The notes below the pieces were generated by a model. That model searched no databases. It was not told where the DNA came from and saw only the letters and a list, made by a program, of their open reading frames with translations. The position numbers and the translations under genes were made by a program. From positions 1-64,000 of the forward strand of contig CANSGN010000011.1 of the NCBI GenBank assembly GCA_947646415.1: a DNA stretch of 64,000 nucleotides. The letters run 5' to 3'. Every line of letters begins with the position of its first letter. Within the stretch, counting starts at the first letter, position 1. This DNA is from an uncultured Clostridia bacterium. GTDB lineage: Bacteria > Bacillota > Clostridia > Christensenellales > UBA3700. Positions 26,715-33,395 of the stretch are shown here, piece by piece.

Positions 26715-26743
26715 ATTATAGCATATTAGGTGCGGAAAAACAA
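26715..26743 (-). promoter_or_regulatory. Promoter of the first XRE gene
   Basis: Minus strand: TTGTTT (26743-26738), a 17-bp spacer and TATAAT (26720-26715). Confidence 0.6.
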
Positions 26744-27040
26744 TGCTAAAAGAGTATAAAAATAAGAAAAAAAGTTGTTAAAATGATTTGTTTTACTACT
26801 TTTAGTAGTAATTGTTTTTATACTTGTTTTATATTCAAGTTTGAGTAAAACTTTTAATAAATTTACTTAACGTAAACATTGTATCACAAATTTGTTGATT
26901 AAAACTTATAATTTCCAAAATTGGATATTAAAATTTAATTGTTGTAAGATTAGTGATATAATATTTATGCGATAAAGTTTTTAATAAAAAAATTTATAAA
27001 GTAAAAATCAATAATGCAAAGGACTAGCAGTATATTAAAA
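26744..27040. other. Gene-free spacer with one XRE-type operator
   Basis: AT-rich, no ORF. It holds a 7-bp hairpin (26793-26799 with 26805-26811), one ACAAATTTGT palindrome (26886-26895) matching the operators of the XRE cassettes, and an isolated ribosome-site-like AAAGGA near 27018. The AAAGGA stretch resembles the one before the second cassette (27768), suggesting that both cassettes replaced or truncated a gene. Confidence 0.45.
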
Positions 27041-27066
27041 AAACTGTAACGATATTGTTACAGTTT
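27041..27066 (-). terminator. Terminator of XRE gene A
   Basis: Stem AAACTGTAAC (27041-27050) with GTTACAGTTT (27057-27066); the minus strand continues with a T-run. Confidence 0.8.
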
Positions 27067-27079
27067 AAATGTTCATTTG

Positions 27080-27286
27080 TTATGGAAAATCGCGTCCGAT
27101 TAATTCATCGAGTGATATTTCGTAGTAGTTAGCAAGTATTACACAAAAATCAATATTTGGTAAAACTTTTCCGTTTTCCCATCTACTTAAATTAGTGCTA
27201 CTTATACCTGTGTCTTTTTCAACATCTCTAAGAGACTTGTTTTTAACAATCCTGTGATATTTTAACTCTTTACCGTAATTAATCAT
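27080..27286 (-). CDS. XRE-family HTH regulator, cassette A
   Basis: 68 residues starting MINYGKELKYHRIVKNKSLR, a single XRE helix-turn-helix with WENGKVLPNIDFC and a final LDELIGRD. It is almost identical to the cassette B protein. An AAGGA site precedes the ATG. The TATAAT on the minus strand (27310-27305) is flanked upstream by two ACAAATTTGT operators, which argues for autorepression. The divergent gene it would have controlled is destroyed in this copy. Confidence 0.85.
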   Translation of the reverse strand: MINYGKELKYHRIVKNKSLRDVEKDTGISSTNLSRWENGKVLPNIDFCVILANYYEISLDELIGRDFP

Positions 27287-27312
27287 AGTTAATCCTTATA
27301 TTGTATTATATT

Positions 27313-27353
27313 ACAAATTTGTAGCAAATAGTTGATTGCAACAAATTTGTTGC
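27313..27353. promoter_or_regulatory. Operator pair in cassette A
   Basis: ACAAATTTGT at 27313-27322 and 27341-27350, the second within the perfect 16-bp palindrome GCAACAAATTTGTTGC (27338-27353). Centre-to-centre spacing is 28 bp. They lie between the -10 of the XRE gene and the divergent start. Confidence 0.6.
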
Positions 27354-27414
27354 GAATATGTGGCAACAGGTTGAGTATGTGCAAAATACTAAAATAATAA
27401 AAAAAGGAGAAAAA

Positions 27415-27462
27415 ATGGAAAACAAATCAAAACTTGAAAATGAAGTAAATAGGGAAGGCTAG
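27415..27462 (+). pseudogene. Truncated divergent gene of cassette A
   Basis: The ORF MENKSKLENEVNREG then TAG. The first nine codons equal the start of the intact Cys-rich gene at 28171, with the same ribosome site; the rest is lost. It is a relic of the duplicated cassette. Confidence 0.7.
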
Positions 27463-27795
27463 TATATGTTTACTTTGAAAAGATTACACAAAAATCTAAA
27501 CAAAATAAAACTTTATTATTTTACCGATTAATTAAATAACATTGCTTATTCCTACATTTTTTTGCTTATATTTAAAATTAAAGTTTAAAATATTTTATTT
27601 TTTTACCATAATATTTCATATTGAAATCTCAAATATTTTTATATTTACCAACAAATTTGTAGTAAATACTTGACAGTTACATATTTGTAGCATACAATAT
27701 AACTGTTACAAAAATGTAACAGTTATATTTAATTGTACATTTTTTGTAATCGCAAAGCAAATTAAAAGTAAAGGAGTTAGGTTGTACTAAATAAA
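27463..27795. other. Spacer with an orphan promoter and palindrome
   Basis: An AT-rich gap between the cassettes. It holds a further ACAAATTTGT (27651-27660), a promoter TTGACA (27670-27675), 17 bp, TACAAT (27693-27698), a 15-bp-arm palindrome (27696-27729) covering the -10 end and start site, and AAAGGAG (about 27769) followed by only a two-codon frame (TTG TAC TAA). It reads as the control region of a gene whose body has been deleted. Confidence 0.55.
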
Positions 27796-27821
27796 AAACT
27801 GTAACGGAAATGTTACAGTTT
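27796..27821 (-). terminator. Terminator of XRE gene B
   Basis: Stem AAACTGTAAC (27796-27805) with GTTACAGTTT (27812-27821). Stem identical to cassette A; the loop differs. Confidence 0.8.
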
Positions 27822-27827
27822 AAATAT

Positions 27828-28040
27828 TTATTTGTAAAACGTATCACGTCCGATTAGTTCGTCAAGTGATATTTCATAGTAGTCAGCAAGTATTACACAA
27901 AAATCAATATTTGGCAAAACTTTTCCGTTTTCCCATCTACTTAAATTTGTGTTACTTATACCTGTGTCTTTTTCAACATCTCTAAGTGACTTGTTTCTTA
28001 CAATTCTGTGATATTTTAACTCTTTACCGTAATTAATCAT
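27828..28040 (-). CDS. XRE-family HTH regulator, cassette B
   Basis: 70 residues, near-identical to the cassette A protein up to GRD, after which the C-terminus differs (TFYK). It is a single XRE HTH domain. It lies divergent to the intact Cys-rich gene pair and shares its control region of about 130 bp, so it most likely represses both directions. Confidence 0.85.
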   Translation of the reverse strand: MINYGKELKYHRIVRNKSLRDVEKDTGISNTNLSRWENGKVLPNIDFCVILADYYEISLDELIGRDTFYK

Positions 28041-28067
28041 AGTTAATCCTTACTATTGTATTATATT

Positions 28068-28108
28068 ACAAATTTGTAGCAAATGGTTGATTGCAACAAA
28101 TTTGTTGC
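28068..28108. promoter_or_regulatory. Operator pair in cassette B
   Basis: ACAAATTTGT at 28068-28077 and 28096-28105, the second inside GCAACAAATTTGTTGC (28093-28108). Same 28-bp spacing as in cassette A. A minus-strand TATAAT (28065-28060) abuts the first site. A rightward TTGATT (28087-28092) ends directly against the second palindrome. Confidence 0.6.
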
Positions 28109-28170
28109 AAATATGTGGCGACAAGTTGAGTATGTGCAAAATACTTAAAATTATAAAAAAAGGAGAAAAA

Positions 28171-28473
28171 ATGGAAAATAAATCAAAACTTGAAAATAAA
28201 CCAAATTTAGGCAGATGCTTTAAATGTATTTACTTTAACAAGTATTACACCCGTGGGGTAAAAAAGTTTAATGAATGTAGCTTTGGTTGGTGTGGTGTTT
28301 GCAATGACCATAAAAAACTTATGGATAATTGTCCGAATTATCGCTTTAAACACAAAGTACCTATAGAAAATACAAATATGTTGTTTGTATTGAACAATCT
28401 TTTGACGGAGTTGGAGCAAATAGAGCAGATACTTAAGGAAGATATAAAAGAGCGTAGGGGGTTTAAAAAATGA
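28171..28473 (+). CDS. Cys-rich small protein, putative zinc-binding, intact cassette gene
   Basis: 100 residues with Cys16, Cys19, Cys36, Cys41, Cys44 and Cys54 in a C-x2-C ... C-x4-C-x2-C ... CPNY pattern, then a helical tail (NNLLTELEQIEQILKED). The start at 28171 is set by AAGGAG and by identity with the truncated copy at 27415. The spacing suggests one or two zinc knuckles. Similar short Cys-rich proteins are seen in prophages and conjugative elements of gut Firmicutes, but no function is known to me. Its TGA overlaps the next ATG. Confidence 0.7.
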   Translation: MENKSKLENKPNLGRCFKCIYFNKYYTRGVKKFNECSFGWCGVCNDHKKLMDNCPNYRFKHKVPIENTNMLFVLNNLLTELEQIEQILKEDIKERRGFKK

Positions 28474-28754
28474 GTAAAACTTGTAAGACTTGTCAGCACT
28501 GCAATTATTTGTACAGGCGACAACTTTTGCCATGCAAATTCCGTTTGCTTTACTGCGGCAAAAATGATTGCTTAACTACTTCAGTTAGCATCTGTTCCAA
28601 CTATACGCTAAGGATAAGGGAATATGATTTATCCGACGAGAGGATAACGCATTTAAAAGAAGAGTTAAAAAAGATTATTGCCTTTTATGAGGAAGAAGAA
28701 TGTAGGAAACTAAAGGAAATGCAGGAAAATCAGAAAAAAAAGGCACTAGGCTAA
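28470..28754 (+). CDS. Second Cys-rich small protein, paralogue of its neighbour
   Basis: 94 residues with Cys5, Cys8, Cys11, Cys22, Cys29, Cys34 and Cys42 followed by SNY, then a charged coiled-coil-like helix to a Lys-rich end. The order CxxC ... CG...C ... C[PS]NY is shared with the upstream protein, suggesting an old tandem duplication. It is coupled through ATGA. Possibly the two form a heterodimer; this is inference only. Confidence 0.65.
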   Translation: MSKTCKTCQHCNYLYRRQLLPCKFRLLYCGKNDCLTTSVSICSNYTLRIREYDLSDERITHLKEELKKIIAFYEEEECRKLKEMQENQKKKALG

Positions 28755-28764
28755 AAAAAACAGC

Positions 28765-28796
28765 CTGTTGCATTTTGCAACAGACTATTTTTTGTT
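28765..28796 (+). terminator. Terminator of the Cys-rich gene pair
   Basis: Stem CTGTTGC (28765-28771) with GCAACAG (28777-28783), followed shortly by TTTTTT. Confidence 0.75.
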
Positions 28797-28828
28797 ATGT
28801 TTGTTTGTATGTGTTTTTTGTTTAAAGC

Positions 28829-29845
28829 TTATTCAAAAGTGATTGTACTTTTGTAATAGGTTATTTTGCCCACGCTTGCTTTCATAATTTCCAATATATT
28901 GATAAAAGGGGTGGTGTATTCAATCAAACCATCCGTTTTAACAATTCCGTTTGCAAGCAGGTTGATTGCGCTGTGAATGTTTGCCATACCCTCGTGAATA
29001 CCAATAATTTCCAAATTTTTGTTAAATAGCGGGGTAATATCCGTGCGGATATTTTTGCAGGTAATGTCATAGCCGTAAAGTGCAATTTTTCCGCCATTTT
29101 TTATCAAGGAAATTTGACTGTCGATATTAGTATTTATATCTATATGGCAAATGACTTTGTCAACCATTTTGCCGCTTGTGATTTCCGAAATTTTTTCATA
29201 CATTTCGCTATCGTTAACGTTTATTGTGTAGTAAACGCCAAGGTTTGCAGCAACCTCAAGCCTTTCGTCGTTTGTATCCACAATTATTGCTATTGCGTGG
29301 TAGTAAATTGCAACTTGGGCAATAAGTATATTTTGATAGCTTGCACCTTGCAAAATAACATATTCGCCTTTTTGCACATTAAGTTTGGATAATACGGATA
29401 TGGCAACTGCAATATCCTCCACAAAAAGGGCATCGTCATCTTTTATCCCCTCAGGGATAGGGTAAACGCTATCTACAGGCACGTAGGCATAGTCGCCAAG
29501 GTAGCCGTTGGCGTTGTAACTGCGTATTTTAAGTTCCCCTTTGCTATCAATATCGTAAGGGGATAAAAAAACTTTCCTGCCTTGCTCTAGGTCAGAGTCA
29601 TACGACTCGCTAATGTATGCAACGGCAGAACGAGCAGGGACTATTGGATACTCAAAGTCGCCTTTGCCCAAAAATGCCGCAACGTCCAAGCAGGAAAGGT
29701 TTGCCTTGATAAGTTTAACTTTTACAAACGGTTTGTCGGGCAACACAGGGTCAAAGTAAATGTCCCTTTCCCCAATTTGCTCCGAATCCTTATTTGTGGT
29801 ATAAAGTTTGTATTCCTTAGATTTAGTAAGTCGCCATTCTCTCAT
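28829..29845 (-). CDS. Medium-chain dehydrogenase/reductase-like protein without zinc ligands
   Basis: 338 residues. It has a GroES-like N-terminal domain and a Rossmann domain (VQKGEYVILQGASYQNILIAQVA, then VDTNDERLEVAANLGV) as in zinc-type alcohol dehydrogenases. The usual catalytic Cys-His-Glu zinc set is missing: the position of GHE holds VPARSAVA. The Gly-rich loop is also altered (GASYQN). It may be an NAD(P)-binding reductase with a changed site or a non-catalytic relative. GAGG precedes the ATG. It stands alone. Confidence 0.65.
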   Translation of the reverse strand: MREWRLTKSKEYKLYTTNKDSEQIGERDIYFDPVLPDKPFVKVKLIKANLSCLDVAAFLGKGDFEYPIVPARSAVAYISESYDSDLEQGRKVFLSPYDIDSKGELKIRSYNANGYLGDYAYVPVDSVYPIPEGIKDDDALFVEDIAVAISVLSKLNVQKGEYVILQGASYQNILIAQVAIYYHAIAIIVDTNDERLEVAANLGVYYTINVNDSEMYEKISEITSGKMVDKVICHIDINTNIDSQISLIKNGGKIALYGYDITCKNIRTDITPLFNKNLEIIGIHEGMANIHSAINLLANGIVKTDGLIEYTTPFINILEIMKASVGKITYYKSTITFE

Positions 29846-30003
29846 AAAAAATACCTCGTAAAATTATTTTAGCACATTTTTGCATTAAATTCAAGTGATT
29901 AGTATAAATATTCTAAATTACGCATTTTTATTAAAAAAATTTGCGTTTTTGCGGGCGTATATTTGTTTTAATAAAAATAAGTTTAAAAAGTGGCTTAATA
30001 TTC

Positions 30004-30032
30004 TTGACTAACTGTGTAAAATTGTATATAAT
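30004..30032 (+). promoter_or_regulatory. Promoter of rpmE
   Basis: TTGACT (30004-30009), a 17-bp spacer and TATAAT (30027-30032). Confidence 0.85.
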
Positions 30033-30064
30033 ACTAAAGTAAAATCATTTGTGAGGTGATAAAA

Positions 30065-30268
30065 ATGAAAGAGAATATACATCCTAACTATCACGAAGTT
30101 ACTGTAGAATGTGCTTGCGGCGAAAAGTTCGTAACAGGTAGCACTACTGCTAATGATGTAATCAAAGTAGATATCTGCAGCAAATGTCATCCATTCTTTA
30201 CCGGTAAACAAAAGTTGGTTGATACAGGTGGTCGTGTTAACAAGTTTAAAAAGCGTTATAATATGTAA
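30065..30268 (+). CDS. rpmE: 50S ribosomal protein L31, zinc-binding form
   Basis: 67 residues. It starts [20 protein letters not shown] and carries CxC and CxxC (ICSKCHPF), the C+ zinc-binding type of L31, with the conserved [20 protein letters not shown] end. L31 bridges the two ribosomal subunits. The ATG at 30065 is preferred to the upstream GTG because GAGGTG lies at the right distance. Order rpmE, DUF1385, prmC, prfA is common in Firmicutes. Confidence 0.95.
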   Translation: MKENIHPNYHEVTVECACGEKFVTGSTTANDVIKVDICSKCHPFFTGKQKLVDTGGRVNKFKKRYNM

Positions 30269-30280
30269 TCAACGACAAGG

Positions 30281-30304
30281 GGTGCGATTTATCGCACCAT
30301 TTTT
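30281..30304 (+). terminator. Terminator of rpmE
   Basis: GGTGCGA/TCGCACC stem (30281-30298) followed by a T-run. A weak TATAAT at 30327-30332 could restart transcription for the next gene. Confidence 0.8.
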
Positions 30305-30380
30305 GTAAACTTAATATTTTTTCGGTTATAATTTTACTGTACGCTTTGCGTGGCTAAATTATGCCGTTTTGGGTGGAATA

Positions 30381-32225
30381 ATGAAAGACAAAAAAAAGTT
30401 TCGTTCCGCAATAGGCGGTCAGGCGGTTTTAGAGGGTGTCATGATGCGCGGCGAGAGCAGTATGGCAACTGCCGTTCGTGACGAGACAGGCGAAATTCAG
30501 GTGGAAAGCTCTAGGTTTACCCCACTTAAGCAAAAAAGCAGGTGGAAAAGGTTGCCTTTTATTAGGGGCGTTATCAATTTTGTAGCATCTATGGTTATGG
30601 GTGTTCAAATTATTATGCGTTCGGGCGAGGTTTTTGGCGGTGAGGAAGAACCATCTAAGTTTGAGGAGTGGTGCTCAAAAAAGTTTAAAGTAAACGTAAT
30701 GTCTGTTATGATGTGGTTTGCGGTGCTTTTGGGGCTTGCTTTGGCTATCGGATTGTTTTTTGTTATTCCGCATTTTTCTATCGAGGGTATTAGGCTGCTT
30801 GTGGAAAAAGTTGCACATACCTCCATGCCTGCCTTTTGTTATAACTTGATAGAGGGCGTTATACGAATATTAATTTTTGTGGTTTATATTTTGCTAACCT
30901 CATTGATGAAAGAGATTAAAAGGGTTTATCAATACCACGGGGCGGAGCACAAAACAATTTCCTGCTATGAGCATGGGTTGGAGCTTACGGTTGAGAATGT
31001 TCAAAAACAATCTACTATCCACGACAGGTGCGGTACTACATTTATGTTTTTGGTTATGATTGTAAGCGTGGCATTGTTTTCCGTAGTGGGTATTGTGCCA
31101 AACACCATTGTGACTAGCAAGGTTGGGGCAATGTTTATCAAATTGGTTATAAAACTTGCCTTGCTGCCTGTTGTGGCAGGTATATCGTACGAGATACTTA
31201 AATTCCTTGCAAAGTTTGATAACTTGTTTGTTAGGATAATAAAAGCCCCCGGGCTTTTGTTGCAAAAGATTACTACCTCACAGCCTGATGACAGCATGGT
31301 AGAAGTTGCCATAACAGCATTTAAAACGGTGCAATTATTGGATAGCGACAAGGATGCTCCTACAAGCAAGTTTAATACTAAAATTATGATAGATAAAGCG
31401 TTGGAGCAGCTTAATAACGCGTTGAAAATCGATACTAACGGCAATGCGGATAGGGATTGGATAATGGCGGAAGTGCTTAATATCCCTCGTAGCGAAGTAG
31501 CAAATTTAAAATTTGTTTGGAGCAATGATTTTGAAAAAATGCTTGCACTTGCAAAGGAACGCGGTACAGGCAAGCCATTGCAACAAGTGTTTGGGTATAC
31601 TGACTTTTACGGTATGAAGATAAGTGTAAACAGCGACGTTTTATGCCCAAGGCCGGAGACCGAGTATTTGGTTGAGGAAGTCAGCAGACTTATAAAACAA
31701 GACAATTTGCAAGCTGTGCTTGATTTATGTACGGGCAGCGGTGCGATTGCTTTGGTTGTAAAAAGGGATAATCCAAACGTAGCCGTTACGGCAAGCGATA
31801 TTTCGGAAAAAGCTTTGATGGTTGCAAAACAAAATGCGGAGCAAAACAACTTGCAGATAGATTTTGTGGTAAGCAATCTTTTTGACAACATAAACGGGGA
31901 GTTCGATTTGATTGTTTCCAACCCGCCGTATATCAAAACGGATGTGATTGGTACGCTTGACCCCGAGGTAAGATTTTTTGAGCCGAACATTGCTTTGGAT
32001 GGCGGTAAAGATGGTTTGGACTTTTACCGTAAAATAGCGGAAAATGCTAAAAACCATTTGAAAATCGGTGGTATTTTGGCTTTTGAGATTGGTTTTGACC
32101 AAAAAGAAAGTGTGACAGAAATTTTGACTAACTGCAAAACAGCTGTGTTTGAGGACATTAGGTGTTTGCAAGACTTGGAAAAAAACGACAGAATGATTTT
32201 TGCAAAGCTTAGCAGTAAAGTTTGA
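30381..32225 (+). CDS. prmC: DUF1385 (YqhQ-like) membrane protein fused to PrmC release-factor methyltransferase
   Basis: 614 residues with two modules. Residues 1 to about 320 are DUF1385: IGGQAVLEGVMMRG start, several transmembrane helices (about 110-185 and 215-280) and YHGAEHKTISCYE. Residues about 336-614 are a full-length PrmC: an N-terminal helical domain, QQVFGYTDFYG, CPRPETEYLVEEV, the DLCTGSGAIAL SAM site and NPPY (514-517). PrmC methylates the Gln of the GGQ motif in release factors; prfA follows at once. The two parts are separate genes in many Firmicutes, so this is a fusion that tethers PrmC to the membrane. ATG 30381 follows a GGTGG site. Confidence 0.88.
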   Translation: MKDKKKFRSAIGGQAVLEGVMMRGESSMATAVRDETGEIQVESSRFTPLKQKSRWKRLPFIRGVINFVASMVMGVQIIMRSGEVFGGEEEPSKFEEWCSKKFKVNVMSVMMWFAVLLGLALAIGLFFVIPHFSIEGIRLLVEKVAHTSMPAFCYNLIEGVIRILIFVVYILLTSLMKEIKRVYQYHGAEHKTISCYEHGLELTVENVQKQSTIHDRCGTTFMFLVMIVSVALFSVVGIVPNTIVTSKVGAMFIKLVIKLALLPVVAGISYEILKFLAKFDNLFVRIIKAPGLLLQKITTSQPDDSMVEVAITAFKTVQLLDSDKDAPTSKFNTKIMIDKALEQLNNALKIDTNGNADRDWIMAEVLNIPRSEVANLKFVWSNDFEKMLALAKERGTGKPLQQVFGYTDFYGMKISVNSDVLCPRPETEYLVEEVSRLIKQDNLQAVLDLCTGSGAIALVVKRDNPNVAVTASDISEKALMVAKQNAEQNNLQIDFVVSNLFDNINGEFDLIVSNPPYIKTDVIGTLDPEVRFFEPNIALDGGKDGLDFYRKIAENAKNHLKIGGILAFEIGFDQKESVTEILTNCKTAVFEDIRCLQDLEKNDRMIFAKLSSKV

Positions 32226-32285
32226 TTTAGCGGGCTTTAAAAGGTTTTGTCAGTGATAATCGAAAAATAAAATCGGTGGATATAT

Positions 32286-33356
32286 ATGTTTGAAAAATTG
32301 GAAAAAATGCTTGCAAGATACAAAGAGCTTGAAAGTTTAATAGGCGACAGCAGTGTGATTGCCGACCAAGAAAAATGGCAAAAGCTAGTAAAGGAACACT
32401 CTGCGTTGGAAAAACCTATAACCTTGTACCTTGCCTATTTAAAAGTGCTTAAGGATATTGAGGAGTGCGAGGAGATTATCGGTTTGGGCGACGATAAGGA
32501 AATGGTTGCCCTTGCAAAAGAGGAACACTCCGCCGCAATTAAGCAAAAGGAAAGTTTGACCGAGGAGCTTAAGGTAGCCCTTCTTCCCGTTGACCCTAAC
32601 GACGACAAAAACGTTATTATCGAGGTTAGACCTGCCGCAGGCGGGGATGAATCCGCACTTTTTGGTGCAGAATTGGTAAGAATGTACATGAGGTTTGCCG
32701 AGCGTGAGCGTTGGAAGATAAAAGAACTTGATATGAACTACAATGAGCTTGGCGGAGTAAAGGAAGTTACCTTTATGATAAGCGGTGTCGGGGCTTACAG
32801 CAAGCTTAAGTTTGAAAGCGGCGTACACAGGGTGCAAAGAGTGCCTGCTACCGAGTCGCAAGGCAGGGTGCATACTTCCACTTGCACGGTTGCAGTTTTG
32901 CCTGAACAGCCGGAAGTTAACTTTGAAATTTTGGACAAGGACATAAAGGTTGACACCTATCGCAGTAGCGGTGCAGGCGGTCAGCACGTAAACAAGACGG
33001 AAAGTGCTATAAGAATTACTCATTTCCCAACGGGCATTGTTGTTACTTGTCAGGATGAAAAATCGCAAATCAAAAACAGAGAGTCGGCTATGAAAGTGCT
33101 TAAAGCAAGGCTTTACGACCACTATCAATCGGCTATCAACAAAGAGTACAGCGCAAACAGAAAGTTGCAGGTAGGCAGCGGCGACCGCTCGGAAAGGATA
33201 AGGACTTATAACTTCCCTCAAGGCAGAGTGACCGACCACAGGATTGGACTTACTGTTTACGCGCTTGAGGACTTTTTGGACGGAAACATTTACGATATGA
33301 TTACGGCATTGCAACTTGAAAGTCAAAACGAGCTGCTTGCCGAAATGCAAAATTGA
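32286..33356 (+). CDS. prfA: Peptide chain release factor 1
   Basis: 356 residues. It recognises UAA and UAG and triggers peptide release. The codon-recognition PAT tripeptide lies in RVQRVPATESQG and the catalytic GGQ at residues 231-233 (GAGGQHVNKTESAIR). It sits downstream of the prmC fusion, whose product would methylate Gln233. It has a 60-bp gap upstream without a terminator, so it is likely cotranscribed. The normal RF1 length argues against a frameshift-type RF2. Confidence 0.97.
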   Translation: MFEKLEKMLARYKELESLIGDSSVIADQEKWQKLVKEHSALEKPITLYLAYLKVLKDIEECEEIIGLGDDKEMVALAKEEHSAAIKQKESLTEELKVALLPVDPNDDKNVIIEVRPAAGGDESALFGAELVRMYMRFAERERWKIKELDMNYNELGGVKEVTFMISGVGAYSKLKFESGVHRVQRVPATESQGRVHTSTCTVAVLPEQPEVNFEILDKDIKVDTYRSSGAGGQHVNKTESAIRITHFPTGIVVTCQDEKSQIKNRESAMKVLKARLYDHYQSAINKEYSANRKLQVGSGDRSERIRTYNFPQGRVTDHRIGLTVYALEDFLDGNIYDMITALQLESQNELLAEMQN

Positions 33357-33395
33357 TATAAATTTGACTAATACATTAATTTATTGGAGAGGCTT

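Larger units (their letters stand above)
27041..27444. repeat. Direct-repeat cassette, copy A
   Basis: This stretch is repeated at 27796-28200 with a constant offset of 754-756 bp. It comprises a terminator hairpin, a minus-strand XRE gene, two palindromic operators and the ribosome site plus first codons of a divergent gene. It is highly similar throughout; similarity stops within the divergent gene. Confidence 0.8.
27796..28200. repeat. Direct-repeat cassette, copy B
   Basis: The second copy of the cassette at 27041-27444. The same order of parts is kept, and here the divergent gene is intact. Differences are mostly single substitutions. Confidence 0.8.

Noticed and set aside
32439..33350. 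A minus-strand frame of about 300 codons opposite prfA
   Set aside because: It is a long shadow frame on a strongly conserved gene; the protein has no recognisable domain and unusual composition.
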